Source: Arthrobacter sp. H-02-3
GTDB lineage: Bacteria; Actinomycetota; Actinomycetes; Actinomycetales; Micrococcaceae
DNA length: 64,000 nt
NCBI RefSeq assembly: GCF_003097355.1
Contig: NZ_PYUI01000001.1
Span: forward strand, 62,001-126,000
Reading direction: 5' to 3'
The notes under the pieces were generated by a model, which was not told where the DNA came from, did no database searches, and saw nothing but the letters and a program-made list of their open reading frames with translations. Positions within the stretch are counted from its first letter, which is position 1. Each line of letters starts with the position of its first letter. Made by a program: the position numbers and the translations under genes. This document shows positions 16,803-25,194 of the stretch, one piece after another.

Positions 16803-16957
16803 GACGGCCCCGCTCCGGGGTGCATGCGGCAGTGCCGGTCGTGTTTCCCGCGTTCTTCCGCTGTGAGGCGCCCGTCCTCGATGGTGAGGAGCGCGTGCGT
16901 CCACGGCCCCGATGGCCGCACATGTGGGAACTGCCGCGGTTCAGGAAGACTGCTCAT
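16799..16957 (-). CDS. small hypothetical protein coupled to LOG gene
   Basis: A 52-residue frame that starts at MSSLPEPRQFPHVRPSG and ends with a TGA overlapping the LOG start (ATGA). It holds a HALLTIEDGRLTAEERGKHD strand-turn-helix pattern and HCRMHPG at the end, the latter a possible metal site. Too short for family recognition; the overlap is the main support. Confidence 0.55.
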   Translation of the reverse strand: MSSLPEPRQFPHVRPSGPWTHALLTIEDGRLTAEERGKHDRHCRMHPGAGPS

Positions 16958-17060
16958 ACCCTGAGTATCGCCCCGGCCCGGCTGATGCAGTAGAGCCTGA
17001 CGGTCCGCAGTGTGGGGCGACGGAGAGTGCCGCCAGACGGTGCGGTGACCCTTGCACAGC

Positions 17061-17077
17061 ATACCCCCAGGGGGTAT
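17061..17077. promoter_or_regulatory. CsoR-like operator upstream of second CSCC-HMA gene
   Basis: ATACCCCCAGGGGGTAT is a perfect 17-bp palindrome around a central A, 103 nt before the ATG of the HMA protein at 17181. Confidence 0.8.
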
Positions 17078-17180
17078 TATTTGAGTGTTGTCAGTGACGT
17101 GGTTTGTCCAGGCCCCCAGGCCGTTACAGCCGTTCAACCACAACAGCCCCATTCGTCCCTCGCTCCGAAGGAAAACTGAC

Positions 17181-17525
17181 ATGTGCGGAACAACCGAAAC
17201 ACGAACCCAGCTCCCCCTGACCTCCACTGCGGAGCACGGCTGCAGCTGCTGCTCGTCCGCCGCCGAAACGCAGGCCGCGGCTCCGTCCGCCGTGGCCTCG
17301 GAGGTTCAGGCGTCCGGTGCGCAATACACCCTGGAAGGGCTGACCTGCGGACACTGCGTCCAGACCGTCGAAAAGGCCGTGTCCAGGGTATCCGGGGTCC
17401 AGTCAGCGGCCGTAGACCTGGTCCCGGGCGGCACGTCGCGGCTCAAAGTCACCGGCACTGCCGGCCAGGAGGAACTGGCTGAGGCCGTGCACTCCTCCGG
17501 CTACATCCTGACCGGCGCGAAGTAG
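17181..17525 (+). CDS. HMA-domain copper-binding protein with N-terminal CSCC motif
   Basis: A 114-residue protein: N-terminal MCGTTETRT, a GCSCCSS cluster (about residues 20-26), an Ala-rich linker and one HMA domain (about 48-112) with GLTCGHC. GAAGGAAA precedes the ATG. Same architecture as the protein at 9625, with a different linker. It stands alone behind a perfect CsoR-like palindrome, so it is likely a copper-induced chaperone or buffer. Confidence 0.9.
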   Translation: MCGTTETRTQLPLTSTAEHGCSCCSSAAETQAAAPSAVASEVQASGAQYTLEGLTCGHCVQTVEKAVSRVSGVQSAAVDLVPGGTSRLKVTGTAGQEELAEAVHSSGYILTGAK

Positions 17526-17771
17526 CCTTTCCACGCTCCATTGGCCCCGGTGAAGGCCCCGCGGTTCCCGGATGTCTCCGGTGCGGACCTCAGGGCGACC
17601 GCCGCGCCTTCGAGGTCGGTACGGATGCAGTCACTACTCCGGTCCTGATGGAAGTGACGCGGTCTCGGTGGGACTCGGCACGGAGGCGTCGCGCGCGCCC
17701 TGACGTCGGAGTCCAGGGTCCGGGCGAAGCCCGTGACCGATCGGCGACCGTGCGGGATGATGGGGAGACGG

Positions 17772-18014
17772 ATGGCCACGATGGTTGTTCGTTGGTTGGA
17801 GGCTGTGATGGGACCGGCGCGGCGCTTTCCCACGATCGCGTTGCTCGTCGTCGCCGGGCTGAGCGTGGCCGCCATCCTAGTGGCGGTGGTTGCCATGCAG
17901 CCCCGTTACGACAGGATCGTTGATTGCGCCCCGGGCTATCACAACGTGTCCGGGCCCGCCAGTGACTGTGTCCCAAATCCGCCGGGCCCCTCGTCGCCGT
18001 CCCCGATGCCGTAA
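17772..18014 (+). CDS. putative single-TM small protein
   Basis: An 80-residue frame from ATG 17772, preceded by TGGGGAG. One membrane segment (FPTIALLVVAGLSVAAILVAVV) is followed by a short outside domain with two cysteines (IVDCAPGY and SDCVPNPP) and a Pro/Ser tail. It could be a type II membrane peptide with one disulfide. No family recognised. Confidence 0.5.
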   Translation: MATMVVRWLEAVMGPARRFPTIALLVVAGLSVAAILVAVVAMQPRYDRIVDCAPGYHNVSGPASDCVPNPPGPSSPSPMP

Positions 18015-18563
18015 GGGCACGTCAAGTGACACAGGGCCGGCGTCGGCAGGCCGTGACATCAATTGGGTCCCGCATTCCTTCACCGACACCGGCACCGGCC
18101 CCTGCCCCGCGTCTGCGGCCCGTCAACGCGATGCTGTGGGCTGGCTGCCGCCGACCATGGTCCATGAGGCAATGACCGGGCCCGTGACTGGTTCGGCAAA
18201 GCCAGCCGTAGGGACGAGACCGTGCCCTTTCCTCCGGCTGCTCGAATGCCGTCCAGAGACGGTGTGTGATCCGCAGAAACTGAGGCAGGATCGTCCTCAC
18301 GTCCGTCACCGAGCGGCTGGATGACCCTGCAACTTTGGTTCTTCCTCACGCGAGCCGTTGCTGCCCGTGGCACGGTCATGAGTCCAAACGGATCGCAGCC
18401 CTGCAGTGTGCTGCCATCCTAGGGGTCATAAGGTGCTGCAACGGTACCTTGAAAAGAGCCCCGTCCCTGTGACAGGCACAATCAACCTCCGCTGGGACCA
18501 GCCTGGGCCCGCATGTCGCGTCTGGACCGCAGTGCATCCTCCCGGTGCCCACGCACGTGCACA
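18015..18563. other. 550-bp stretch without a convincing gene
   Basis: Short frames on both strands encode Arg/Pro-rich shadows without recognisable motifs. No operator, hairpin with T tract or tRNA is evident. It may be decayed accessory DNA. Confidence 0.5.
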
Positions 18564-21002
18564 TCACAGTTCAACGACACCCCCCGAGCCGTCGACGACA
18601 ACGGTGTTCCCGTTCGCGATGACCCGCGTCGCGTCGATTGCTCCGCTCACCAGGGGGATACCGAACTCACGGGCGACGATCGCGGCGTGCGAAAAGGGGC
18701 CGCCGACTTCAGTGACGACACCGGCCGCGATGTTGAAGAGTGGAGTCCAGACCGGGGTCGTGGTGCGGGCAATGAGCACATCGCCGGCCTGAAAGTGGTG
18801 GAAGTCGCCGGGCCCGGTAATAAGGCGCGCGGTGCCTCGCGCACGACCGGGGCTGCCGGGGATGCCCACGAGGACGCGTCGCCCGTTGCGGTGCTGGACC
18901 CCGCGGGCCAGTGCCGCCGGCCCGACCGACGCCATGAGCTTCCAAAGCGGATCTGTGGTCCAGGTGGGATCGGAGAGCGGGGGAATGAACGGAGGCGGCA
19001 CCAGCCGCTTCCGGCGCTCACGGTCCAGGCGCCGCTGCGTCGTGAGTATTTTGAGGTTTACAACCGGATCGCGCGAACCCCATATTTCGTCGGGTTTGAG
19101 GAAGAACACATCCTCTGCCCCCTCCACGGTTCCGGCCTGCGCGAGTCTGCGACCCACCTCAAGGAACGTTGCGCGCAAGAGCGCCAGGACCCGTTGGAAG
19201 TGGAACACAGCGTCGTCGACGTGAGCGGCGTGGCTTTGGCCAAGCGTGAGCAGGCGGCGCGCAAGGAATCCACGGACCCCGCCCATGGATCGCACGAGAT
19301 TCTCCGCATCCGCCCGCTCACGGCGGGCCCCCTCCAGGCGTGCATCCGGGCCGGTGACAGCCTGGTCGATGATCGTCAGGTGTTGGGCAAGGAGATCGGG
19401 GGACTCGCGAAGCGTGAGGTGCATGGGGTCGGCACTTTCCACGAAATGGCCGAACCGTGCCAGGTAGTCGCCGACCTGGCCTGTTTGGGCGGCGCGACGT
19501 AACGCTCGCTCCGCGTCGAGCAGGAGGCTGTCATTGGCCCGGAAGAGGCGCCCCGGGTCCGCCAGCCCTGGAACCTTGACCTTGCCGATGAACTGCTCCC
19601 CCAGGATCGCCGTCGCCGTGAACCAGGAGATCTCCCACCACCACGACCCCACGGCTTGCAGCAGCCGGCCCGCATGGGCTTTTAGCTCTTCGTCCGCCAG
19701 TTCTGCCGGCGAGCTCTTCTCCAGCGAATCCAGGGTCGCCAACTCTCGGGGCCAGACACGCCGGACCCGGCGGTGCCCGTTGAGCGCCCCCGTTGCCGCG
19801 CCCAACACCCACACCGCCGGACGACTAGCCAGCCATCCGTATTTGAAGTCGGCCCGGATGTAGAGCCAGCCGTTGATCAACGCGGACCACGGGGCTTTTT
19901 GCATTGGAAGCTTCCGTTGGCGGGCGGCGATCATGGCGGCAAAGGTGGTCGCCGCGCCGAGCGGCGACGGAGGTTCACTGGCCCATTCGGCAGCCTGCAG
20001 GTCTTTGAGCCATTTCGCGCCCGGCACCGGGCTTTCCCACGGCTGAGGCTCGGGCGGCAACGCCGTGATCGGACGGGATTGGACAATCCAGAATTGGTTA
20101 TCGGCCACGCACCACTCGATGTCCTGGGGAGAACCCAGACGGGATTCGATGTCCGCTCCCATCCTGGCGAGTTGCACCACCTGTTCCGCGTTCAAGACTG
20201 CGGTCCGCCGGTGGTCTGCCTCCACCGCTCGTATTTTGGTTCCGGTGGACGCGGGGACGGTCATGATCACCTTGTCGCCAACCGCGGTCTCCTTAATCTT
20301 GCCTGTCTCTTTGTCGGCAGTGATGTGGTCCGGTGTGACCAAGCCGCCCACGAGGGCTTCCCCGAGGCCCCACACCGCGTCGATCACCATCTCGTCCCGA
20401 GCTCCGGTCAGCGGGTTGGCGGTAAACATCACACCAGAACCTGAGGCCGGAACCATGGCCTGAAGAACGACGGCGTTGCTGACCGTTGCGGGGTCGATTC
20501 CCGCGCGGATGCGATAGGCGAGTGCCCGGGGAGTCCAAAGGCTGGACCAGCACGTCTTTACCGCCTGCAGCACTTCCTGTTCAGTTCGAACGTTCAGGAA
20601 GGACTCTTGCTGACCGGCGAAGCTGGCCCCCGGGAGGTCCTCGGCTGTAGCCGACGACCGAACCGCCAGTCCGGTGGACGTCGCATCATTAGGACAGAGC
20701 ATTTTGTAGGCCCGCCGAATCGCCGCCCCGAGTTCGGGTGGCATCCTTCCCTGCTCGAAAAGCCGGCGGATCTCAGCCGACGCAGCTTCAGCGCCGGAAA
20801 TAGCCACGCCTCGCGGCAGGGCAACGACTCTCTGTTGCAGGTCGTTCGCCTCCACGAACGCACGGTACGCCGCAGTGCCCACCAGGAATCCGTCAGGGAC
20901 CGGGAAACCGGTCCGAACTAGCTGGCTCAGGTTTGCTCCTTTGCCGCCCACGGTTGCGACGGTTGCCTCCGACGAACCCAGCGGGTAAACAAACGGGTCC
21001 AT
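18564..21002 (-). CDS. PEP-utilising phosphotransferase, rifampin phosphotransferase (Rph)-like
   Basis: An 812-residue protein, start taken at MDPFVYPLGSSEATVATVGG because the upstream gene stops 1 nt before it. Order: PPDK/PEP-synthase ATP-grasp domain (about 1-310, with VGGKGANLSQL and RSSATAEDLPGASFAGQQES), a long central domain (about 320-700) and a terminal swivelling phosphohistidine domain (about 735-812) with GGPFSHAAIVARE, His about 772. The PEP-binding TIM barrel of true PEP synthase is absent; this is the layout of rifampin phosphotransferase, which phosphorylates rifamycins with ATP giving AMP and Pi. The central domain may accept another substrate. Followed upstream by a membrane protein and a Usp in one leftward unit. 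Confidence 0.85.
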   Translation of the reverse strand: MDPFVYPLGSSEATVATVGGKGANLSQLVRTGFPVPDGFLVGTAAYRAFVEANDLQQRVVALPRGVAISGAEAASAEIRRLFEQGRMPPELGAAIRRAYKMLCPNDATSTGLAVRSSATAEDLPGASFAGQQESFLNVRTEQEVLQAVKTCWSSLWTPRALAYRIRAGIDPATVSNAVVLQAMVPASGSGVMFTANPLTGARDEMVIDAVWGLGEALVGGLVTPDHITADKETGKIKETAVGDKVIMTVPASTGTKIRAVEADHRRTAVLNAEQVVQLARMGADIESRLGSPQDIEWCVADNQFWIVQSRPITALPPEPQPWESPVPGAKWLKDLQAAEWASEPPSPLGAATTFAAMIAARQRKLPMQKAPWSALINGWLYIRADFKYGWLASRPAVWVLGAATGALNGHRRVRRVWPRELATLDSLEKSSPAELADEELKAHAGRLLQAVGSWWWEISWFTATAILGEQFIGKVKVPGLADPGRLFRANDSLLLDAERALRRAAQTGQVGDYLARFGHFVESADPMHLTLRESPDLLAQHLTIIDQAVTGPDARLEGARRERADAENLVRSMGGVRGFLARRLLTLGQSHAAHVDDAVFHFQRVLALLRATFLEVGRRLAQAGTVEGAEDVFFLKPDEIWGSRDPVVNLKILTTQRRLDRERRKRLVPPPFIPPLSDPTWTTDPLWKLMASVGPAALARGVQHRNGRRVLVGIPGSPGRARGTARLITGPGDFHHFQAGDVLIARTTTPVWTPLFNIAAGVVTEVGGPFSHAAIVAREFGIPLVSGAIDATRVIANGNTVVVDGSGGVVEL

Positions 21003-21003
21003 G

Positions 21004-21426
21004 TCAGTGATCCGCGGTGTGGTGCACACTCGGTACGGGGGCCGGTTGGCCGCCGTCGGTGCCGCTGATAGCCGGGCCGATGACAAATGCGGACAGGGAG
21101 AACATGGCGGTGAAGACCAGCAGCCCCAGCGCCGGTGCGATCCAGCTGCCGAACCGCCGGTAGAGGCGGACCAGCATGGGAATGGACGCCAAGAGGCCCA
21201 GCACGCCGAACAGCGCCGTGCCGCCGGATCCTGCCACCAGTGCGGTCCCGGCGAGAAGCCCGACGTGGTGCAGGACGTGCGGCACGAGCCCCATGACCAG
21301 GCCGACCGCGCCGACTATGGAGTGCCACAGCCCGTGGAGCCTGCCCCGGAAGGTCCGCCCGGCGGGAACCGTCCCGTCCCGGGGTTCGGCGGCTGGATGC
21401 AGGCGCGAGGAGTGGTCAGCGGTCAC
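21004..21426 (-). CDS. three-TM membrane protein
   Basis: A 140-residue protein with a soluble N-terminus (about 1-30) and three membrane stretches: around VGAVGLVMGLVPHVLHHVGL, SGGTALFGVLGLLASIPMLV and WIAPALGLLVFTAMFSLSAF. Histidines sit at a helix end (PHVLHHVG) and in the tail (VHHTADH), so metal contact is possible. It ends 1 nt before the Rph-like gene, suggesting coupled translation. No defined family function. Confidence 0.8.
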   Translation of the reverse strand: MTADHSSRLHPAAEPRDGTVPAGRTFRGRLHGLWHSIVGAVGLVMGLVPHVLHHVGLLAGTALVAGSGGTALFGVLGLLASIPMLVRLYRRFGSWIAPALGLLVFTAMFSLSAFVIGPAISGTDGGQPAPVPSVHHTADH

Positions 21427-21474
21427 GGTCGCTGCTTCCGGCGCAGGGATGGGCCCTGTGGGTCAACGGAGGCC

Positions 21475-21927
21475 TCATTCCACGCCGCCGGTCCGGGACC
21501 GGGTGCGGACCACGAGCACAGGGCAGGGCGAGTGATGAAGCACCTGCGTCGACACGGAGCCGAGCAACAGGCCGGTGAATCCGCCAAGGCCGCGGGAACC
21601 CACAACCAGCAGATCAGCATTCTCGGCCGCCCGCAGGAGCACGGCGGCCGGGTTGCCTTGAATAACATCGCCGGTGACTGTCACGCCTTCGCTGTCAACG
21701 CGCTTCAGGGCCTCGTTTTGGAGGCGGCGGGCGGTCTGCGGGAAGACGTCCGGGTCACGGATCAGGCCTTCCATCCCGACGGTCACGGGCGGGAACTCCC
21801 ACGCGGTCACCGCCCTGAGCTGGCCGTTACGCAGCCGCGCCTCCATCACGGCCCATTCCAGCGCCAGACGCGACGGGGCCGAACCGTCCACGCCGGCCAC
21901 GATCCTGAATCCCGTATCGCCGCCCAT
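21475..21927 (-). CDS. universal stress protein family (UspA), second copy
   Basis: A 150-residue Usp from the ATG at 21927 (GGAGGGC upstream; a GTG six bases earlier is too close). ATP motif VVGSRGLGGFTGLLLGSVS is identical to that of the copy at 6540. First gene of a leftward unit with the three-TM protein and the Rph-like enzyme (48-nt and 1-nt gaps). Usp proteins bind ATP and help in stress survival; the duplicates suggest two related accessory modules. Confidence 0.92.
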   Translation of the reverse strand: MGGDTGFRIVAGVDGSAPSRLALEWAVMEARLRNGQLRAVTAWEFPPVTVGMEGLIRDPDVFPQTARRLQNEALKRVDSEGVTVTGDVIQGNPAAVLLRAAENADLLVVGSRGLGGFTGLLLGSVSTQVLHHSPCPVLVVRTRSRTGGVE

Positions 21928-21933
21928 GAGCAC

Positions 21934-22412
21934 CGCCCTCCGCCGGGTTCTTCACGCATGTTGCCCTTAGTGTCTTCCCCGCACGGTTTTGACCGCAAGG
22001 GCCTCCTCACGGAGGGAGCTTTTGGGGGAACTCGGGATTCCTACTGACGTCCTGTCACACAAACTGATCGCAGGACGGTCTGCGACACATAAATTAGGTG
22101 ACGGGTAAAGTGCCAACGTTGCTAGCATCCACAATTTCGGAGGCTGTCAGTTTCAGAACCCGGCTGCACTGAATATCAGAAGGCGTCTGCACCAGCCCCG
22201 GGTGCGGTGTGTTCGCCGGGTTGGCGATATGGGTGCAGCTTCGGTTGGGGGTTCTGAAGCGTCAGCCCAAAGTCGGCGGGTGAACCCAAACGAGCCTCAG
22301 CGTGTAAAGTTGCACAGGCGACAAGTTGGCTAGCACGAGCCGGAGCTGGCGGCCACGGCGCCGGAGGTCATCGGGTTCAGGAGCCCCAGTGCGGCCACGG
22401 GATGCCGTGGGA
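21934..22412. other. 480-bp gap, possible recombination or mobile-element scar
   Basis: No gene is recognisable. A lower-GC patch (about 22050-22110) contains imperfect inverted arms CCTGTCAC (22051-22058) and GTGACGGG (22098-22105) with related ACACAAA and ACACATAAA segments inside. This could be a remnant of a recombinase site or transposon end; I cannot name it. Confidence 0.4.
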
Positions 22413-23696
22413 CTACGCCGTCAGTATGTGGTCAGATCCGCGCATCCGCACGGCCACGAGTATTCCAGACGCCCCGGTGAGGGCTGCGACGACGGCGACG
22501 GCCGCCGGGATCCCGTAGGCGTCCGCGAGGACGCCGGCGAGCAGTGCGCCGACGGCGAATCCGCCGTCGCGCCATAGACGGTAGATGCCCACCGAGCGGG
22601 CACGCCATTCCGGGTGTGCGACGTCACCGATCGCGGCCAGCAGCGTGGGGTACACCATGGCGGTGCCGAGCCCGAGGAGGGCGGCGGCGGCAAGCCAGAC
22701 GTCGAAGCCGGCGCCCACGGCGATCATGCCGAGGGCCGCGGCCTGGACGAGCATGCCGCTCACGATCAGCCATTTCCGGCCGTATTTGTCCGAAAGGGCG
22801 CCGGTGACGAGTTGCGCGGCGCCCCAGACGGCGGGGTAGACGGCTGCGAGGATGCCGATCCTTTCGATACCCAATCCTGCTGCGGCAAAGAGGACGGGAA
22901 ACAGTCCCCAGGCGAGGCCGTCGTTGAGGTTGTTGACCAGGCCGGCCTGGCTAATCGAGGAGAGGGACTTGTCCCGGAAACTGGTGAGGGTGAAAATCTC
23001 CCGGTTGCTCAGTTGTCCGTGGGCGCCGGCATGGGCGGACGTGTGGTTGGCGGCCTCCAGCCGTGCGTGGCCCCGAGTTTCCTTGACGGCGAAGACCGAC
23101 AGGCCCAGGCCCAGTGCGATGTAGGCTGCGCCGAGCAGGAAGGGGCCCGGCCGGAGCCCGTAGTGGGCGGCGATGTAGCCGGTGGCCAGGGCGGTGGCGG
23201 CGACGCCGAGGTACCCGGCGGCCTCGTTCAGGCCCATGGCCAGGCCGCGCCGGGACGGGCCGACGAGGTCCATTTTCATGACCACCGTGGTGGACCAGGT
23301 CAGGCCCTGGCTGATGCCCAGGATCACGTTCGCGGCGACGATCCAGCCCCAGGACGGGCCGAAGATCAGCAGCAGCGGGACGGGCAGGGCGATGAGCCAG
23401 CCGGCGACCAGCACCGGCTTGCGGCCGTAGCGGTCCGAGAGGGTTCCGGCGAAGTAGTTGGTGCCGGCCTTGGCGAGCCCGAACGCCAGGATATAGGTCA
23501 GGGCCGAGGTGTAGAGGTCCAGATGGAAGACCTGCCCGGCCAGCAGGGGCAGGACCGTGCGTTCCTGGCCGAGGGTTCCGCCGACCAGGGCGTTGACGGC
23601 GACCAGGAGAATGAACTGGGCCAGGTTTTGCCGGAGGCCCAGCGTGACGGGGGCCCGGGAGGCGGCGTTTCCGGTCTTGGTGTCGTGGCTGCTCAC
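22413..23696 (-). CDS. MFS transporter linked to persulfide dioxygenase
   Basis: A 427-residue major facilitator with 12 membrane segments. The MFS motif after helix 2, GTLSDRYGRKPV, recurs after helix 8 as GALSDKYGRKW. The GTG start overlaps the stop of the CstB-like gene (GTGA), so translation is coupled. Substrate unknown; the neighbours make an oxyanion of sulfur (sulfite or thiosulfate) or a related organic sulfur compound the best guess. Confidence 0.9.
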   Translation of the reverse strand: MSSHDTKTGNAASRAPVTLGLRQNLAQFILLVAVNALVGGTLGQERTVLPLLAGQVFHLDLYTSALTYILAFGLAKAGTNYFAGTLSDRYGRKPVLVAGWLIALPVPLLLIFGPSWGWIVAANVILGISQGLTWSTTVVMKMDLVGPSRRGLAMGLNEAAGYLGVAATALATGYIAAHYGLRPGPFLLGAAYIALGLGLSVFAVKETRGHARLEAANHTSAHAGAHGQLSNREIFTLTSFRDKSLSSISQAGLVNNLNDGLAWGLFPVLFAAAGLGIERIGILAAVYPAVWGAAQLVTGALSDKYGRKWLIVSGMLVQAAALGMIAVGAGFDVWLAAAALLGLGTAMVYPTLLAAIGDVAHPEWRARSVGIYRLWRDGGFAVGALLAGVLADAYGIPAAVAVVAALTGASGILVAVRMRGSDHILTA

Positions 23697-25087
23697 CTGG
23701 CGGCCGCCATGACCGTGCCGGTTTCAACGGGGCGGCCGGCGGCGGACGCCCAGTCGGCGGGTCCGCCGGTGAAGACTGCGATGCCGGTGCGGCCGGACGC
23801 GGCGAGGATGCTCGCGCCGCCCATGGCGCGTTCACCATGGCCGCACATCACGATGACCGGGCCCTCGGGGACGCCGGCGAGATTCCCGGCGAGGTAGCCG
23901 AGTTCGATGTTCACCGCGCCGGGGAGATGACCTGCCGCGTACTCGCCGGACTGGCGGATGTCGAGCACGGCGGCCCCGGTCTGCAGTCGGTCAATCAATT
24001 GCCCGGGCTTGATCAGGGACACCGGCTCGGCCCCGGGGTGTCCCTGCGTCCAGGCGGGGTAGCCCCCGTCCAGTTCACCGGCGAGGGTGTCGAATCCGAC
24101 CTTCGCCGCGGCGGTGGCAATGTCGACGGGGTCCTGGTCCGGGCCGCGGACGATGACCACGGGCCGGTCCGGGGTGGCGAGCCATCCGAGCCAGGTGGCG
24201 AAGACCGGGCGGAACGGGATGGAGAGGGAGCCGGGGAGGTGGCCGGCGGCGTAGTCTGCCGGCTGGCGGGCGTCGATCACCTGCGCACCGTCAGTCATGA
24301 GCGTCCCGACGGCGGCTGCGGACAGCGGCGTCAGGCGGGGCCGGGCGTCCAGGACGGCCGGGCCGGCCTTGTTGGTCTCCCCCAGGCGGAGGAAATAGTC
24401 GGGAAAGGTCCCCAGGCTGCCCAACAGGGCGGCGACGAAGGCGTCTTCGCCGTCGGCCTGCCGCAGCGGGTTGGTGGCGCGTTCGGCGCCGATGGTGGTG
24501 ACCCGGTCACCGCTGCCGCCGGCGGAGCAGAAGGAGCCGGCCCCGTGGGTGGGCCATACCGGGGTGGTGTCGGGGAATTCCATGAGCCGCTGCAGGGACC
24601 GGTACTGGGCCCGGGCCAGGGGTACCGTCATCTCCGGGCTGAGCAGGTCGGTGCGCCCGGCGGTGCCGACCATCAGCGAGCCTCCGGTGAAGATCCCGGT
24701 CAGGTCCCCGTCCTCGAGCAGAACATAGGACAGGTGCTCGGGCGAGTGCCCGGGGGTGTGCAGGGCCTGCAGGCTGAAGCGGCCCATCTCGACGGTCTGC
24801 CCGTCGGTGAGGCCGGTGTGCGCGAAACCGCGGGGGCCGACCTCGGGTGCCAGCACCGTCGCGCCCTCGACTGCGGCGAGTTCGGCGACGCCGGAGATGA
24901 AGTCGGCGTGCAGGTGGGTTTCCACCGCGTAGGCCATGCTCAATCCGCGACGGGAGGCCTCGGCGCGGACCTGCCGCAGGTCACGTTCCGGGTCCATGAC
25001 GAGGGCGCGGCCGTCGCCGAGGTCCAGCAGATAGGTGGAGTTGCCCAGTCCCTCGTCGACGACGGGGATCAGATTTAAGGAGCCCAT
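23693..25087 (-). CDS. CstB-like persulfide dioxygenase with two rhodanese domains
   Basis: A 464-residue protein. N-terminal metallo-beta-lactamase domain (about 1-250) with the iron-site motif THLHADF and further His/Asp (HTPGHSPEH); first rhodanese domain (about 265-350) without a catalytic Cys (VVIVRGPDQD); second rhodanese domain (about 370-460) with it (VIVMCGHGERAM). This MBL, pseudo-rhodanese, rhodanese order is that of Staphylococcus CstB, which turns persulfides into thiosulfate. It is the first gene of a leftward pair with the MFS carrier and is divergent from the ArsR-rhodanese regulator across 107 bp holding an inverted repeat. Start at MGSLNLIPVVDEG. Confidence 0.9.
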   Translation of the reverse strand: MGSLNLIPVVDEGLGNSTYLLDLGDGRALVMDPERDLRQVRAEASRRGLSMAYAVETHLHADFISGVAELAAVEGATVLAPEVGPRGFAHTGLTDGQTVEMGRFSLQALHTPGHSPEHLSYVLLEDGDLTGIFTGGSLMVGTAGRTDLLSPEMTVPLARAQYRSLQRLMEFPDTTPVWPTHGAGSFCSAGGSGDRVTTIGAERATNPLRQADGEDAFVAALLGSLGTFPDYFLRLGETNKAGPAVLDARPRLTPLSAAAVGTLMTDGAQVIDARQPADYAAGHLPGSLSIPFRPVFATWLGWLATPDRPVVIVRGPDQDPVDIATAAAKVGFDTLAGELDGGYPAWTQGHPGAEPVSLIKPGQLIDRLQTGAAVLDIRQSGEYAAGHLPGAVNIELGYLAGNLAGVPEGPVIVMCGHGERAMGGASILAASGRTGIAVFTGGPADWASAAGRPVETGTVMAAAR

Positions 25088-25133
25088 GACTCTCAGTCCT
25101 TCCACGCCGGGGCGGATTCCGGCGGCAGAGTAG

Positions 25134-25155
25134 TATTCCAGACAAACGTGGAATA
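25134..25155. promoter_or_regulatory. inverted-repeat operator between CstB-like gene and ArsR-rhodanese gene
   Basis: TATTCCA (25134-25140) and TGGAATA (25149-25155) are perfect 7-bp arms 8 nt apart; a further TTCCAGTATT half-like element follows at about 25164. The pair lies midway in the divergent promoter and is the obvious site for the fusion regulator. Confidence 0.75.
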
Positions 25156-25194
25156 GTATTTGTTCCAGTATTACATGGATCTTTGGAGGAGCAA

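Noticed and set aside
18015..18563. Possible small genes in the gap left of the Rph-like gene
   Set aside because: Frames on both strands are short, Arg/Pro-rich and lack start signals or motifs.
18564..21002. PEP synthase (ppsA)
   Set aside because: The protein ends right after the phosphohistidine domain; the PEP-binding TIM barrel is missing, which fits Rph-type enzymes better.
24471..24728. Plus-strand frames inside the CstB-like gene and other large genes
   Set aside because: Third-position GC bias creates long shadow frames opposite every real gene here; none has a coherent protein pattern.
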